Shown piece by piece: positions 15,252 through 23,318 of a stretch of DNA of 32,137 bases. Under the pieces are notes generated by a model. That model was not told the DNA's origin. It did no database searches and saw only the letters and a list, made by a program, of their open reading frames with translations. Origin of the DNA: a bacterium (GTDB lineage Bacteria; UBA8248). Position 1 is the first letter of the stretch, and every line of letters starts with the position of its first letter. The translations under genes were made by a program, and so were the position numbers. The stretch is from the NCBI GenBank assembly GCA_030922375.1, contig JAVEPB010000190.1, positions 1 to 32,137 of the forward strand, given 5' to 3'.

Positions 15252-16439
15252 TCAGAGTTCCCAGGAGGGATCGGCGTCCATGTCCAAAAAATCCCGGAAC
15301 GCCCCGGGCCCCTCCCGGAGGAGCGAGAAACCGCCCGCGCAGGCGATCATCGCCGCGTTATCCGTACAATACCGCCGCGCCGGGAGGTGAAGGGACCAGC
15401 CCGACTCCCCGGCGCGGGCCATCAGCCGCTCCCTGAGCAGCCCGTTCGAGGCCACCCCTCCGCTCAACGAGACGGCGAGGAGCCCCTCGGCCCTCGCGAC
15501 GCCGTCCGTCTTCTCCACCAAGACCTCCACGGCCGCCTCCTGGAACCCGGCGGCCACGAATTTCACCTCATCGGCGGGGATTTCCTGGGGCCGCTCCCAG
15601 GGAGCGAGCAGCGGATCGCTCCGGTAGTAGCCATTTTTCTTTAAATAGTTTAACACAGCCGTTTTCAATCCACTAAAGCTAAAATCATAAGGTCGGTCCT
15701 TAAGGAAAGGCCTCGGTAATTTCAATGCCTCGGCGGCCTCCCCCCGCTCTTCTCTGAATTCGGCGTGAAGACGATCCACGCGCGCCCCACCCGGATATCC
15801 CAATCCCATCGTGGCCGCAACCTTGTCGTAGGCCTCACCGACGGCATCGTCGAGCGTCCCTCCCAGATGCCGGACATCCCCCTGCCTCTCGACGCGGTAA
15901 AAGTCCGTATGGCCGCCCGAGGCGACAAACGCCAGATGGGGATAGGGTGGCGGGCCTCCATAAGCGCCCGGCGCGGCATCGGCATCCGGCGCGGCATCGG
16001 CTCCCGGCACGGCATCGGCTCCAGGCACGGGCGAATCTTTTTCACCCGGCGAGGGATTTTCCAGGTAGAGTGAGCTGATGTGGCCGGCCAGATGGTGAAC
16101 CCCCACCAAAGGGAGCCCCCTTCCCCAGGCCAGCGCCTTAGCGGCCGAGAGCCCCACCAACAGCGCCACTATCAGGCCCGGACCCCGGGTGGCCGCCACC
16201 CCGTCCAGATCCCCGAGCGCCACCCCCGCGTCCTCGAGCGCCGCGCGGATCACCGGGTCTATCGACTCGAGGTGGCGCCTCGAGGCCAACTCGGGCACCA
16301 CACCGCCGAAGCGGCTGTGAACATCTTCCTGCGAGGCGACCACGTTCGACAGAACCCGGGGGGCATTTGTTCCGTTCTCGAATAACAGAACGGCGGCCGC
16401 CGTTTCATCACAACTCGATTCGATTCCCAGAACGTACAA
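15252..16439 (-). CDS. tsaD: tRNA N6-adenosine threonylcarbamoyltransferase TsaD with low-complexity insert
   Basis: TsaD transfers the threonylcarbamoyl group to A37 of ANN-decoding tRNAs, together with TsaB and TsaE, which are not in the window. Core motifs: YVLGIESSCDETAAAV (1-17), HSRFGGVVPELASRRH, VHHLAGH (His116 and His120 bind iron), FVASGGHT (about 171-178), and late SGGVASNGLLRERL with YCTDNAAMIA (metal-ligand Asp). Length is 395, about 50 more than usual. Roughly 35 of the extra residues are a PGADAx repeat stretch (about 128-161) between the iron-binding helix and the SGGHT strand. The start codon is TTG at 16439, supported by GGAGAGGCG just upstream and by MYVLGIESSCD being the conserved N-terminus. 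It follows a strong terminator and so should have its own promoter. Confidence 0.95.
   Translation of the reverse strand: MYVLGIESSCDETAAAVLLFENGTNAPRVLSNVVASQEDVHSRFGGVVPELASRRHLESIDPVIRAALEDAGVALGDLDGVAATRGPGLIVALLVGLSAAKALAWGRGLPLVGVHHLAGHISSLYLENPSPGEKDSPVPGADAVPGADAAPDADAAPGAYGGPPPYPHLAFVASGGHTDFYRVERQGDVRHLGGTLDDAVGEAYDKVAATMGLGYPGGARVDRLHAEFREERGEAAEALKLPRPFLKDRPYDFSFSGLKTAVLNYLKKNGYYRSDPLLAPWERPQEIPADEVKFVAAGFQEAAVEVLVEKTDGVARAEGLLAVSLSGGVASNGLLRERLMARAGESGWSLHLPARRYCTDNAAMIACAGGFSLLREGPGAFRDFLDMDADPSWEL
15970..16035 (-). repeat. 18-bp minisatellite encoding the PGADA repeats of TsaD
   Basis: Units of the form GGCRCGGCATCGGCWYCM start at 15970, 15988 and 16006, with a partial one at 16024. 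The period is exactly 18 bp, so copy number can change without altering frame. It encodes the repeated Pro-Gly/Asp-Ala-Asp-Ala hexapeptides inserted in TsaD. Confidence 0.85.
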
Positions 16440-16440
16440 G

Positions 16441-16512
16441 ACGCCTCTCCCTCAAGATTTCAAATCTTCGAACTCTTAAAATCTCGAAATCTCTACAATC
16501 TGATAACCCATT
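16441..16512 (-). promoter_or_regulatory. AT-rich region with palindrome upstream of tsaD
   Basis: In contrast to the GC-rich surroundings, this 70-bp strip is AT-rich and built of variations on AAATCT/TCGAA. It includes a perfect palindrome, AAGATTT-C-AAATCTT, at 16454-16468. Because a terminator lies just upstream on the minus strand, this must contain the tsaD promoter. No single -35/-10 pair stands out. The palindrome could be an operator or a small hairpin close to the TTG start. Confidence 0.45.
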
Positions 16513-16514
16513 CC

Positions 16515-16571
16515 AAAAACCGAAGGAGCCCTTGACCAGCCTCCCTGGAGGAAGGGCCGGGGCTCCTTCGG
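16515..16571 (-). terminator. Strong intrinsic terminator of the ftsEX-envC-ctpA operon
   Basis: On the minus strand a perfect 12-bp stem (plus 16520-16531 and 16560-16571, arms CCGAAGGAGCCC / GGGCTCCTTCGG) is followed by TTTTT (plus 16515-16519). The 28-base loop has a small internal CCTC/GAGG stem. It lies about 100 bases after the ctpA stop. Confidence 0.9.
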
Positions 16572-16674
16572 CGAAACATTCGATTGACCGGCACCGAGCC
16601 AGGGCATTTTCTTGAGCAAAACAACCGAGGAGCGAAACGGCCGAGCGAAACCGGCCTCCATTTACCCGACTACG

Positions 16675-18021
16675 CTAGGCGCCTTTTTTAGCCAACTTTC
16701 CGGCCTGGGCGCCCTTGAGCAGGTGGTCGAGCGCCCGCTCGAGCTGGACATCCTTCACTTTCGCTTCTGGCGCGCCCTGCGCCCCGGCGGAGCCACCCCC
16801 GGTGGAACCACCCCCGGTGGAGGGAGTTTCGCCGGGCTTGACTCCCTTTTTCTCATCCTCGCTCGGCAGGTGGCCGGGAAGATCCCTCTCCCTGAGAATT
16901 CGCCGAGGGGAGACGGCGACCGGTGAGGCGACGATAATATCCGGCTCAATGCCCTTGCCCTGAATCAGCCTGCCGTTGGGCGTGTAGTAGAGCGCCGTGG
17001 TGAGCCGCAGGCCCGAGCCGTCCGTCAACGGTACGATGGTCTGGACCGATCCCTTGCCGAATGTCTTCTCGCCGACAACGGTGGCCCGCTTGAGGTCCTG
17101 AAAGGCCCCGGCCACGATCTCCGAGGCGCTGGCGCTTCCCGGATTGACCAGCACGACGACCGGCATTTTGAAACTCGGGTCCTGATCGGAGGAGGTGTAG
17201 CGGTTTCTCTGATTATTGACCCGGCCCTTGGTGTAGACGATGAGCTTGCCCGCGCCCAGAAACAGGTTCGAGACCGAGACCGCCTGGGAGAGCAGCCCGC
17301 CCGGATTGTTTCTGAGATCGATGACGAGGCCTTTCATTTCCTCGGGTCCGAGTTTCTCGATGGCCTTGCGCACTTCCTCGCCCGTCGAGGACTGGAAGCT
17401 GCGTATGCGCACATAGCCGACCCCGCCGCGCTCCATTCGGCTCCGGACGCTCTTGATCCGGATGACTTCGCGCGTGATCGTGAATTTCAGCGGTTTTTTC
17501 GCGTCCTTTCTGAAAACCGTGATCGTCACTTTCGAGCCGGGAACCCCGCGGAGCATCCGCACGGCGCCTTGAAGGTTCATCTCCTTCGTGCTTTTTCCCT
17601 CGATCTCGACGATTTGATCGCCCGCCTTGATTCCCTCCCGGTAGGCCGGGGTGTCCTCGATGGGGGTGACCACCGTCAACACTCCGCTCCGCACGGTGAT
17701 CTCGATTCCCAGACCCCCGAAACGGCCCGAGGTCTCGACCTGCATCTCTTTATAAAACTCGGGCGACATGTAGCTCGTATGCGGATCGAGGGTGCGCAGC
17801 AGCCCCCGTATCGCCCCGCGGATGAGCTTTTTGCCCTCGATCTCGTTGACGTAGTTCGTCTCGACCAGAGAGAGCACCTCGGTGAAGGTGCGAAGCTCGG
17901 GATAGGTCCCTCCCTCGCGCGCCGACGTGATGCTCATGGGGCTGAGGGCCAACCCGACGGCAAGGCCGCCCGCTGCGGCCAACCACAGCATCCAACTGCC
18001 CACCTGATGCTTTTTCGACAT
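16675..18021 (-). CDS. ctpA: C-terminal processing peptidase, S41 family
   Basis: Periplasmic serine protease of the CtpA/Prc-like group, 448 residues. An N-terminal membrane anchor or signal segment (about 8-30) is followed by a helical region, with LLRTLDPHTSYMSP typical of the family. A PDZ domain comes next (about 90-170, including GGLGIEI and AGDQIVEI). The protease core has LVIDLRNNPGGLLSQAV, VLVNPGSASASEI (nucleophile Ser in GSASAS) and VVGEKTFGKGSVQ (catalytic Lys). The C-terminal tail is a Gly/Ser/Thr linker (STGGG repeats) and a Lys-rich helix. The ATG at 18021 has GGGAGTG about 6 bases upstream; an in-frame extension upstream is inside or past envC and is rejected. It follows envC by 44 bp. 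CtpA-type proteases degrade or trim envelope proteins, including murein hydrolases in other species. Confidence 0.94.
   Translation of the reverse strand: MSKKHQVGSWMLWLAAAGGLAVGLALSPMSITSAREGGTYPELRTFTEVLSLVETNYVNEIEGKKLIRGAIRGLLRTLDPHTSYMSPEFYKEMQVETSGRFGGLGIEITVRSGVLTVVTPIEDTPAYREGIKAGDQIVEIEGKSTKEMNLQGAVRMLRGVPGSKVTITVFRKDAKKPLKFTITREVIRIKSVRSRMERGGVGYVRIRSFQSSTGEEVRKAIEKLGPEEMKGLVIDLRNNPGGLLSQAVSVSNLFLGAGKLIVYTKGRVNNQRNRYTSSDQDPSFKMPVVVLVNPGSASASEIVAGAFQDLKRATVVGEKTFGKGSVQTIVPLTDGSGLRLTTALYYTPNGRLIQGKGIEPDIIVASPVAVSPRRILRERDLPGHLPSEDEKKGVKPGETPSTGGGSTGGGSAGAQGAPEAKVKDVQLERALDHLLKGAQAGKLAKKGA
16792..16821 (-). repeat. 15-bp duplication in ctpA linker
   Basis: Two consecutive 15-bp units, RCCACCCCCGGTGGA, at 16792 and 16807, encode the repeated Ser-Thr-Gly-Gly-Gly linker near the CtpA C-terminus. 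Confidence 0.8.
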
Positions 18022-18065
18022 ATCGAACACTCCCAGAAATGCGGCTAGAGAACTTTGAAAAAACT

Positions 18066-19295
18066 TCAGCGACGGGGCGAAAGCCACCTGAGGGGATCTA
18101 GCGGAATCGATTCTCTCCGTATCTCGAAGTACAGGGCCGGTTTCCCCAGGACGCCGGTCGCGCCCACACGGGCAATCACCTGTCCTCCGGCCACCTTCTG
18201 ACCCCGATCGACGAGGACTTTCCGGGCCCCGCCGTAAACCGTGTAAACACCCTCGCCGTGGCGAAGGATCAACAGCCGACCATACCCCCGCACCCAATCC
18301 GAGTAAACGACCTCGCCCGGAGCCACCGATTGTACCGGGGCGTCCCTCGGGGCGCGAATCCGGATTCCCCGGCTCCCCCCCGCCCGGTCCTCGAGGCGGG
18401 GCTCGCCCCTGACCGGCCAAGGGAGGCGTCCCTCGAGCTTATCAAACATGGCGGCATTGCGGTCGATCTGCGAATCCCGGACCTTCATCAGCGAAGCGAT
18501 GGCGTCGCGCATGGCGTCGCGGGAGTTTTCCAGCTCCTCCATCAACACCTTTCGTCTGGCTTTATTCTTCTCCAGCAGCGCCAACCGCCTAGACCGGCGC
18601 GAATAGTAACGGGCCACCCGGCCTTTCGCGCGGGCCTGCCTTTCCTTGAGTTTTTTTCTCCGCTCCACCTCCTCGGCAGCGGCGGTTTCGAGGCGGCGGA
18701 GGCGCTGCTCGGCCGCCCGGTACCGGCCGAGGAGTTGTTGATCGTGGCGGGCCAGCCGGGTCACCAGCGTCCAGCGGTCCATCAAGTCCCACATCGACCG
18801 GGACATGATGATTAACCGGACATTCCCGGCGCTTCCGCCCATGTAGAGCGCCCGAAGCCTGGCCCGCAAGCTCAGCCGCCGCTTCTCCTGTTTGTCCCGG
18901 AGTTGTTGGAATTTCCCGCGAATTTCCCCGTGCCGGATCTCCGAGCGCCTCATCTTCCGGGCCAGCAGCCTGAAGCGCTGGTCCTCGACCGCCAATCGGG
19001 CCGAGAGGCGGTCCAGCTGCGAGAGAAGGGATTCGGTCCGAAGGCGGCCCTTGGCGTCGCGGTCGCGCGCGAGGGCCAGACGGGCCTCAATCCGGCGGAG
19101 CTGATCTTCGTCTTTTTCGATCTCGCGCTCGACCTTTTGGATGGCGGCCGAACCGGCGGCTGGCGCGGCCAGTGCGGCTGGCGCGGCAAGGGCCGGGCCG
19201 GCCTGGGTGGTCAGGAAAACCAGGCCCGAAAGGAACAACACAACCGGACGCACACCCCAACCCGGACCCGGCCTCGCCTCCCCTCCCCGGGCCAC
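18066..19295 (-). CDS. envC: EnvC-like murein hydrolase activator with degenerate LytM (M23) domain
   Basis: Secreted coiled-coil protein of 409 residues. It has a signal peptide (about 1-38, cleavage near ALA/AP), a long charged coiled coil (about 50-290) and a C-terminal LytM-fold domain (about 295-405; PVQSVAPGEVVYSDWVRGYG is typical). The zinc ligands of active M23 peptidases are missing: the H-x-x-x-D position reads GGSRGIRIRAP and the H-x-H position reads LYFEIR. As in E. coli EnvC, the domain is therefore likely a non-catalytic activator of periplasmic amidases. It directly follows ftsX (one base apart) and has a GTG start with AAGGGA upstream, which fits an FtsEX-controlled septal amidase system. 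No amidase gene is in the window. Confidence 0.9.
   Translation of the reverse strand: MARGGEARPGPGWGVRPVVLFLSGLVFLTTQAGPALAAPAALAAPAAGSAAIQKVEREIEKDEDQLRRIEARLALARDRDAKGRLRTESLLSQLDRLSARLAVEDQRFRLLARKMRRSEIRHGEIRGKFQQLRDKQEKRRLSLRARLRALYMGGSAGNVRLIIMSRSMWDLMDRWTLVTRLARHDQQLLGRYRAAEQRLRRLETAAAEEVERRKKLKERQARAKGRVARYYSRRSRRLALLEKNKARRKVLMEELENSRDAMRDAIASLMKVRDSQIDRNAAMFDKLEGRLPWPVRGEPRLEDRAGGSRGIRIRAPRDAPVQSVAPGEVVYSDWVRGYGRLLILRHGEGVYTVYGGARKVLVDRGQKVAGGQVIARVGATGVLGKPALYFEIRRESIPLDPLRWLSPRR
19156..19187 (-). repeat. 18-bp duplication in envC signal-peptide/linker region
   Basis: The 14-bp word GCGGCTGGCGCGGC occurs at 19156 and 19174 (period 18), encoding the repeated Ala/Pro stretch just after the EnvC signal peptide. 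Confidence 0.75.
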
Positions 19296-19296
19296 C

Positions 19297-20205
19297 TTAT
19301 TCCCTTTGCTTCCGCAGATAGTGGCTCACCGTAGCCGCGCTTCCCACGAACCCCAGGCCCGCGCCCACCCCGACGAGGAGGACACCCAGATGCCACCCGC
19401 CGGGCTGAACGATAAAACCCTCGACGGAAAATCCCGAGAGCACGGGCAGAAAAAAAGCGTAATAGAGCAGCATCAGCGACGCGTAGGCCGCGCCGCCGCC
19501 GCAGGCGCCGCACAGGACCCCTTCGGTGATATAGGGAGTCCGGATGAATCCGTCGGTAGCTCCGACGAGGTGCATGATGGCGATATCGTCGCGGCGGGCG
19601 AAGAGCGTGAGCCGAATCGTGTTTGCGATGATGAAAAGAACGCCAAGCCCGAGCAGCGCAGAGATCGTCCACATCGCCAGCCGGATGAGTTGAATCGCCC
19701 CCTCGAGCCGCCGGAGCCAGGCGAGGTCGTTGCGGAGACGCTCGACTCCCGGCATCACGCGCACCTGGGCCATGAGCGACTCGATATTCACCATCGTCCG
19801 CCAGCCCGGCCTGAGGATCACCAGGTAGGAAGAGGGAAGAAACGCCTCGCCGAGGCCGTCGAGCACACCTGCGTTGGACCCCAGCTGCTCGCGGAATTTT
19901 CTGAGGGCATCGTCCGATGTCCGCTCGGCCACCCGTTCGACCGCCTCGTAGCGAAGCACCGCGCTCCGGATCGCCTCTTTTTCGGCGGGGGAGATTTCGT
20001 TTTTTAAAAACACCTCGACCTGGAACCGCTCCCGCCAGTTTCCGATGAGATCCGAGACGTTCACCTGGACAATCCAGAGCGCTCCGAAAAAGATCAGGCT
20101 GATCGTCGTCGTCACGATGGTGAGCGCCGCGACGGCGCGGTTCTCCCGCATGTCGAGCAGAGCTTCCCTGAAAAAATAGGGGAACGACTGAAGCCAGCGA
20201 TTCAC
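19297..20205 (-). CDS. ftsX: Cell-division ABC transporter-like permease FtsX
   Basis: Inner-membrane partner of FtsE, 302 residues. It has the usual four-membrane-segment layout: a first segment at about 27-48, a large periplasmic loop (about 50-165; EVFLKNEISPAEKEAI and the GVERLRNDLAWLRRLE end are characteristic), and then three segments containing IRLTLFARRDDIAIMHLVGA, the family's cytosolic coupling motif. FtsEX does not transport a solute. It relays ATP hydrolysis through the periplasmic loop to EnvC-type coiled-coil activators, and the next gene encodes exactly such a protein. The start is GTG, overlapping the ftsE stop (GTGA). Confidence 0.95.
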   Translation of the reverse strand: MNRWLQSFPYFFREALLDMRENRAVAALTIVTTTISLIFFGALWIVQVNVSDLIGNWRERFQVEVFLKNEISPAEKEAIRSAVLRYEAVERVAERTSDDALRKFREQLGSNAGVLDGLGEAFLPSSYLVILRPGWRTMVNIESLMAQVRVMPGVERLRNDLAWLRRLEGAIQLIRLAMWTISALLGLGVLFIIANTIRLTLFARRDDIAIMHLVGATDGFIRTPYITEGVLCGACGGGAAYASLMLLYYAFFLPVLSGFSVEGFIVQPGGWHLGVLLVGVGAGLGFVGSAATVSHYLRKQRE

Positions 20206-20864
20206 GCCCCGGCCTTCGCGATCTGGCCGAACTCGAGGCGAACCGTCCGCGAGCCGACGTACTCGATGACCGATCGATCGTGGGTGGCGACCACCACGGT
20301 CGTCGCCAGGCGGTTCACCTCCTTGAAAACGTCCATGACCTCGTTGGCCATTTCGGGGTCGAGGTTTCCCGTCGGCTCATCGGCGATGAGAAGCGGGGGG
20401 CGGTTCACCAGGGCCCGGGCGATGGCAACGCGCTGCTGTTCGCCGCCGGACAAAAACCGGGGGTGAAGGTCGCGCTTCTCGGCCAGGCGCACCAGCTTGA
20501 GAACGGCGTAGACTCTGCGGCGCGCCTCGCGGGCGGAAACGCCGATGGCGCGCTGACAGAAGGCGATGTTCTCGAACACCGTCCGGCGCGGGAGGAGCTT
20601 GAAATCCTGGAAGACAACCCCGATCCCCCGCCTGAGGTGGGAGAGTTCCTTCCGGCGTAGGCGGGTGATGTTGCGCCCCGCGATGAAGACCTGCCCCCGG
20701 TCGGCGATCTCGGCTCCGTATAGAAGGGAGAGAAACGTCGTCTTTCCGGCGCCGCTGGGCCCGGTGATGAATACGAACTCCCCCCGCCCGACCTGAAGAT
20801 CGACGCTCTGGAGAACGAAGCGGCCATGCTCGTAGCGCTTCCAGACGTTCGCCAGACGGATCAT
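20202..20864 (-). CDS. ftsE: Cell-division ATP-binding protein FtsE
   Basis: ABC ATPase that pairs with FtsX at the divisome. From the chosen ATG it is 220 residues, the standard FtsE length. Walker A GPSGAGKTT (35-43), Q-loop Gln86, signature LSGGEQQR (138-145), Walker B LLIADE with the following PTGNLD (158-169) and switch His195 (ATHD) are all intact. The MIRLANVWKRY start is typical of FtsE. An in-frame ATG 53 codons upstream would add a low-complexity Pro/Arg tail read through an apparent REP-like sequence, so I reject it. The ribosome-binding site of the chosen start is poor (CAGGA very close to the ATG), so the exact start is less certain than the function. Confidence 0.94.
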   Translation of the reverse strand: MIRLANVWKRYEHGRFVLQSVDLQVGRGEFVFITGPSGAGKTTFLSLLYGAEIADRGQVFIAGRNITRLRRKELSHLRRGIGVVFQDFKLLPRRTVFENIAFCQRAIGVSAREARRRVYAVLKLVRLAEKRDLHPRFLSGGEQQRVAIARALVNRPPLLIADEPTGNLDPEMANEVMDVFKEVNRLATTVVVATHDRSVIEYVGSRTVRLEFGQIAKAGA

Positions 20865-20956
20865 GTCCTGAGAAGGGGCCGCCTCGGGAGTGACCGCCCG
20901 CCTCGCGGCCGGCTGCGTCCTCGGGGAAGAAGGGCTTTGCAATTCCAGCGTCTCCC

Positions 20957-21001
20957 TAAATGGGGGTCTGTCCCCCGCTCCGGGGTGGCGGCTCCGGAGC
21001 C
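20957..21001. repeat. REP-like palindromic sequence in the ftsE leader
   Basis: GGGGG-TCTGT-CCCCC (20962-20976), preceded by CCTAAAT, and a 12-bp perfect palindrome GGCTCCGGAGCC (20990-21001) lie close together between tkt and ftsE. A G-rich hairpin containing GTCTGTCCCC with an adjoining AAAT is, from memory, a common extragenic palindrome associated with REP-type elements. Only one copy is present in this window, so dispersal is unproven. Confidence 0.4.
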
Positions 21002-21105
21002 GGGCCGCCGAATCCTCTAACATCCTAACTATTTGCTTTTAATGAGGAAAGGCAAGAAATCCTGAGTCATATCCGGGGCGGAGCAAGGAGCGCGTCCAGG
21101 GCGGG

Positions 21106-21111
21106 ATTATA
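21106..21111 (-). promoter_or_regulatory. Candidate -10 box for the ftsE operon
   Basis: A perfect TATAAT on the minus strand lies between tkt and ftsE, within CTATATAATCCC. No good -35 hexamer is found 16-18 bp upstream. If used, the ftsE leader would be about 235 bases and would include the palindromic sequences described at 20957-21001. Confidence 0.4.
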
Positions 21112-21133
21112 TAGGATCCGGGGCGGGGATGAA

Positions 21134-23197
21134 TTATTTTCCGGCCAATTCCCTCGCCCGGGCGGCGATGTTTTCGGCCGAGAATCCGAATTTCTCGAAA
21201 CTCACCTTGGCCGGAGCGCTCGCGCCAAAACCGCTCATCGCCACGACACCGCCCGAATCGCCCACCCACTCGAGCCAGCCCTGGGCCGCACCCGCCTCGA
21301 CGGCCAGCCGCGGGCCCGCGCCCGGAGCGAGGACCTCGTCGCGGTAGGCTTGGGGCTGCGCCCGGAAAATATCCCAACTCGGCATGCTCACCACGCGGGC
21401 ATCGACTCCGCCGGCGGCGAGCAGATCCCGGGCGGCGAGACACGGAGCGACCTCCGAACCGGTCCCAATCAGGGTGACGACGGGAGCCGCCCCGCTTTCC
21501 CGCGCGAGAATGTAGGCGCCCCTCAGAACGCCCTCGGCCCCTCCCATGCCAGAGCGGTCCACGGTCGGCAACCCCTGACGCGTCAGCACCAGCATGGTCG
21601 GGCCGTCTCGCCGCTCAATCGCCGCCCGCCAGGCATGGGCCGTCTCGTTCGCATCGGCCGGCCGAATCAGCGACAGATTCGGCACAACCCGGAGGGAGGC
21701 GAGATGTTCGACGGGTTGGTGCGTTGGCCCGTCCTCGCCGAGCCCGATGGAATCATGCGTCATGATGTAGATCACCGGCAGGTTCATCAAAGCGGCCAGC
21801 CGGATGGCGGGTCTCGCATAATCAGTGAACACAAAGAACGTCGCCGCGTACGGGCGGACGCCGCCGTGAAGAGCCATCCCCGAGGAAGCGGAGCACATGA
21901 CATGCTCCCGCACCCCCCACCGCATGTTGCGGCCCGAGAAATTACCCTTAACGAAATCGCCCTCTCCCGACAACAGGGAATTGTTCGATCCGGCGAGATC
22001 GGCGCTTCCCCCCTGGAGCCAGGGAATTTTGCCGGCGATGGCGTTGAGAATCTTCCCGGAGGCAGCCCGGGTCGCGAGCGCTCCATCTCCGGGGTCGAAT
22101 ACGGGAATGTCCTCGTCCCAACCGGGAGGGGGATCGCCCTTGAGCGCGGCTTCAAACCGCGCGGCAAGCTCCGGGTCGGCGACCCGGTAGTCCTCGAGCC
22201 TGTGGCGCCACGCCGCCTCGGCCTCTCGGCCCCGTTCCACCGCCGCTCCCAAGTGGGCCGACACTTCGTCCGGCACGAGAAACTTCTCCTCCTCGGGCCA
22301 GCCGTAGCTTTTCTTCGTGAGCGCGACCTCCTCATCGCCGAGCGGGGCACCGTGCGCGGCCGCCGTGTCCTGAAAGTTCGGAGAACCGAAACCGATGTGC
22401 GAGCGCAAGATAATGAGCGAGGGCCGGGCGGCCTCGTCGCGGGCACTTCGGAACGCGCTCTCGAGCGCGCCCAAATCGTTCGCCGCATCGCCGAGGTTCT
22501 GAACCTGCCATCCGTAGCTCTCGAACCTCCCGGCGACGTCCTCTGTGTAGGCCAACTCCGTCGATCCTTCGATGGTGATGCGGTTGTCGTCGAAGAGGAC
22601 AACGAGTTTCCCGAGGCCGAGATGACCGGCGAGCGAGGCCGCTTCGTGCGAGGCGCCCTCCATCAAATCGCCGTCGCTGGCGAATACGTAGGTGTGATGC
22701 CCCACGATCTCGCGGCCCTCGCGGTTGAACACCGAGGCCAGGTGAGCTTCGGCAATGGCCATCCCGACGGCGTTCATGATTCCCTGGCCCAGCGGGCCCG
22801 TCGTCGTCTCGACGCCGGGCGTCAACCCGTACTCGGGGTGTCCCGGGGTCTTGCTCCCCCATTGCCTGAAATTGACGATCTCCTCGAGAGGAAGATCGTA
22901 GCCGGTCAGGTGAAGAAGCGAGTAGAGGAGCGTTGAGGCGTGGCCGCACGAGAGCACGAACCGGTCGCGGTCGAACCAGTCCGGGTTCCTCGGATTGAAG
23001 CGCATGATGCGGGAAAAAAGAACATAGGCGGCGGGCGCCAGCCCCATCGGGGTTCCGGGATGCCCGGAATTCGCTTTCTGAACCGCGTCCATCGACAGCG
23101 TTCGAATCGTGTTGACGCAAAGCTCGTCCAGAGGCGGCGAAGAAACGACACCGGTCCACTCCGCTCCCTCCGGACCTGATTTTATATTTTGAGGCAT
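21134..23197 (-). CDS. tkt: Transketolase
   Basis: Thiamine-diphosphate enzyme of the non-oxidative pentose phosphate pathway and, where present, the Calvin cycle; 687 residues, full length. Visible motifs are [35 protein letters not shown], the cofactor region TTGPLGQGI and [19 protein letters not shown] with DDNRITIEG, and the second-domain [19 protein letters not shown], which carries the glutamate/histidine substrate site. The chosen ATG gives a roughly 20-residue N-terminal extension before the conserved [20 protein letters not shown]. The ribosome-binding site is weak. It stands alone between the acidic TPR gene and ftsE, so it may have its own promoter; no other pentose phosphate or Calvin cycle gene is nearby. 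Confidence 0.96.
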   Translation of the reverse strand: MPQNIKSGPEGAEWTGVVSSPPLDELCVNTIRTLSMDAVQKANSGHPGTPMGLAPAAYVLFSRIMRFNPRNPDWFDRDRFVLSCGHASTLLYSLLHLTGYDLPLEEIVNFRQWGSKTPGHPEYGLTPGVETTTGPLGQGIMNAVGMAIAEAHLASVFNREGREIVGHHTYVFASDGDLMEGASHEAASLAGHLGLGKLVVLFDDNRITIEGSTELAYTEDVAGRFESYGWQVQNLGDAANDLGALESAFRSARDEAARPSLIILRSHIGFGSPNFQDTAAAHGAPLGDEEVALTKKSYGWPEEEKFLVPDEVSAHLGAAVERGREAEAAWRHRLEDYRVADPELAARFEAALKGDPPPGWDEDIPVFDPGDGALATRAASGKILNAIAGKIPWLQGGSADLAGSNNSLLSGEGDFVKGNFSGRNMRWGVREHVMCSASSGMALHGGVRPYAATFFVFTDYARPAIRLAALMNLPVIYIMTHDSIGLGEDGPTHQPVEHLASLRVVPNLSLIRPADANETAHAWRAAIERRDGPTMLVLTRQGLPTVDRSGMGGAEGVLRGAYILARESGAAPVVTLIGTGSEVAPCLAARDLLAAGGVDARVVSMPSWDIFRAQPQAYRDEVLAPGAGPRLAVEAGAAQGWLEWVGDSGGVVAMSGFGASAPAKVSFEKFGFSAENIAARARELAGK

Positions 23198-23289
23198 ACC
23201 GAATGCACTTTCTTCAGGAAATAAATCCGCTCATCAATTACGGAGATAAAACCAAATCGGATCCGCGCCGGCCGGACGCCGAACCACGT

Positions 23290-23318
23290 GAGTTTGGATC
23301 GTTTCAGATATTTGTCAA
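23290..23318 (-). promoter_or_regulatory. Possible tkt promoter (good -35, poor -10)
   Basis: A perfect TTGACA on the minus strand (plus 23313-23318) overlaps the stop codon of the acidic TPR gene. The matching -10 position 16-17 bp downstream reads CAAACT/AAACTC, a poor match. It lies about 95 bases before the tkt start in the 117-bp gap. Confidence 0.25.

Noticed and set aside
20865-21023. N-terminal extension of FtsE from the ATG at 21023
   Set aside because: It would add 53 low-complexity residues translated from palindromic sequence; the downstream ATG gives the standard FtsE length.
21350-22936. A 528-codon plus-strand open frame opposite transketolase
   Set aside because: Antisense shadow; no recognisable domain and no ribosome-binding site of note.
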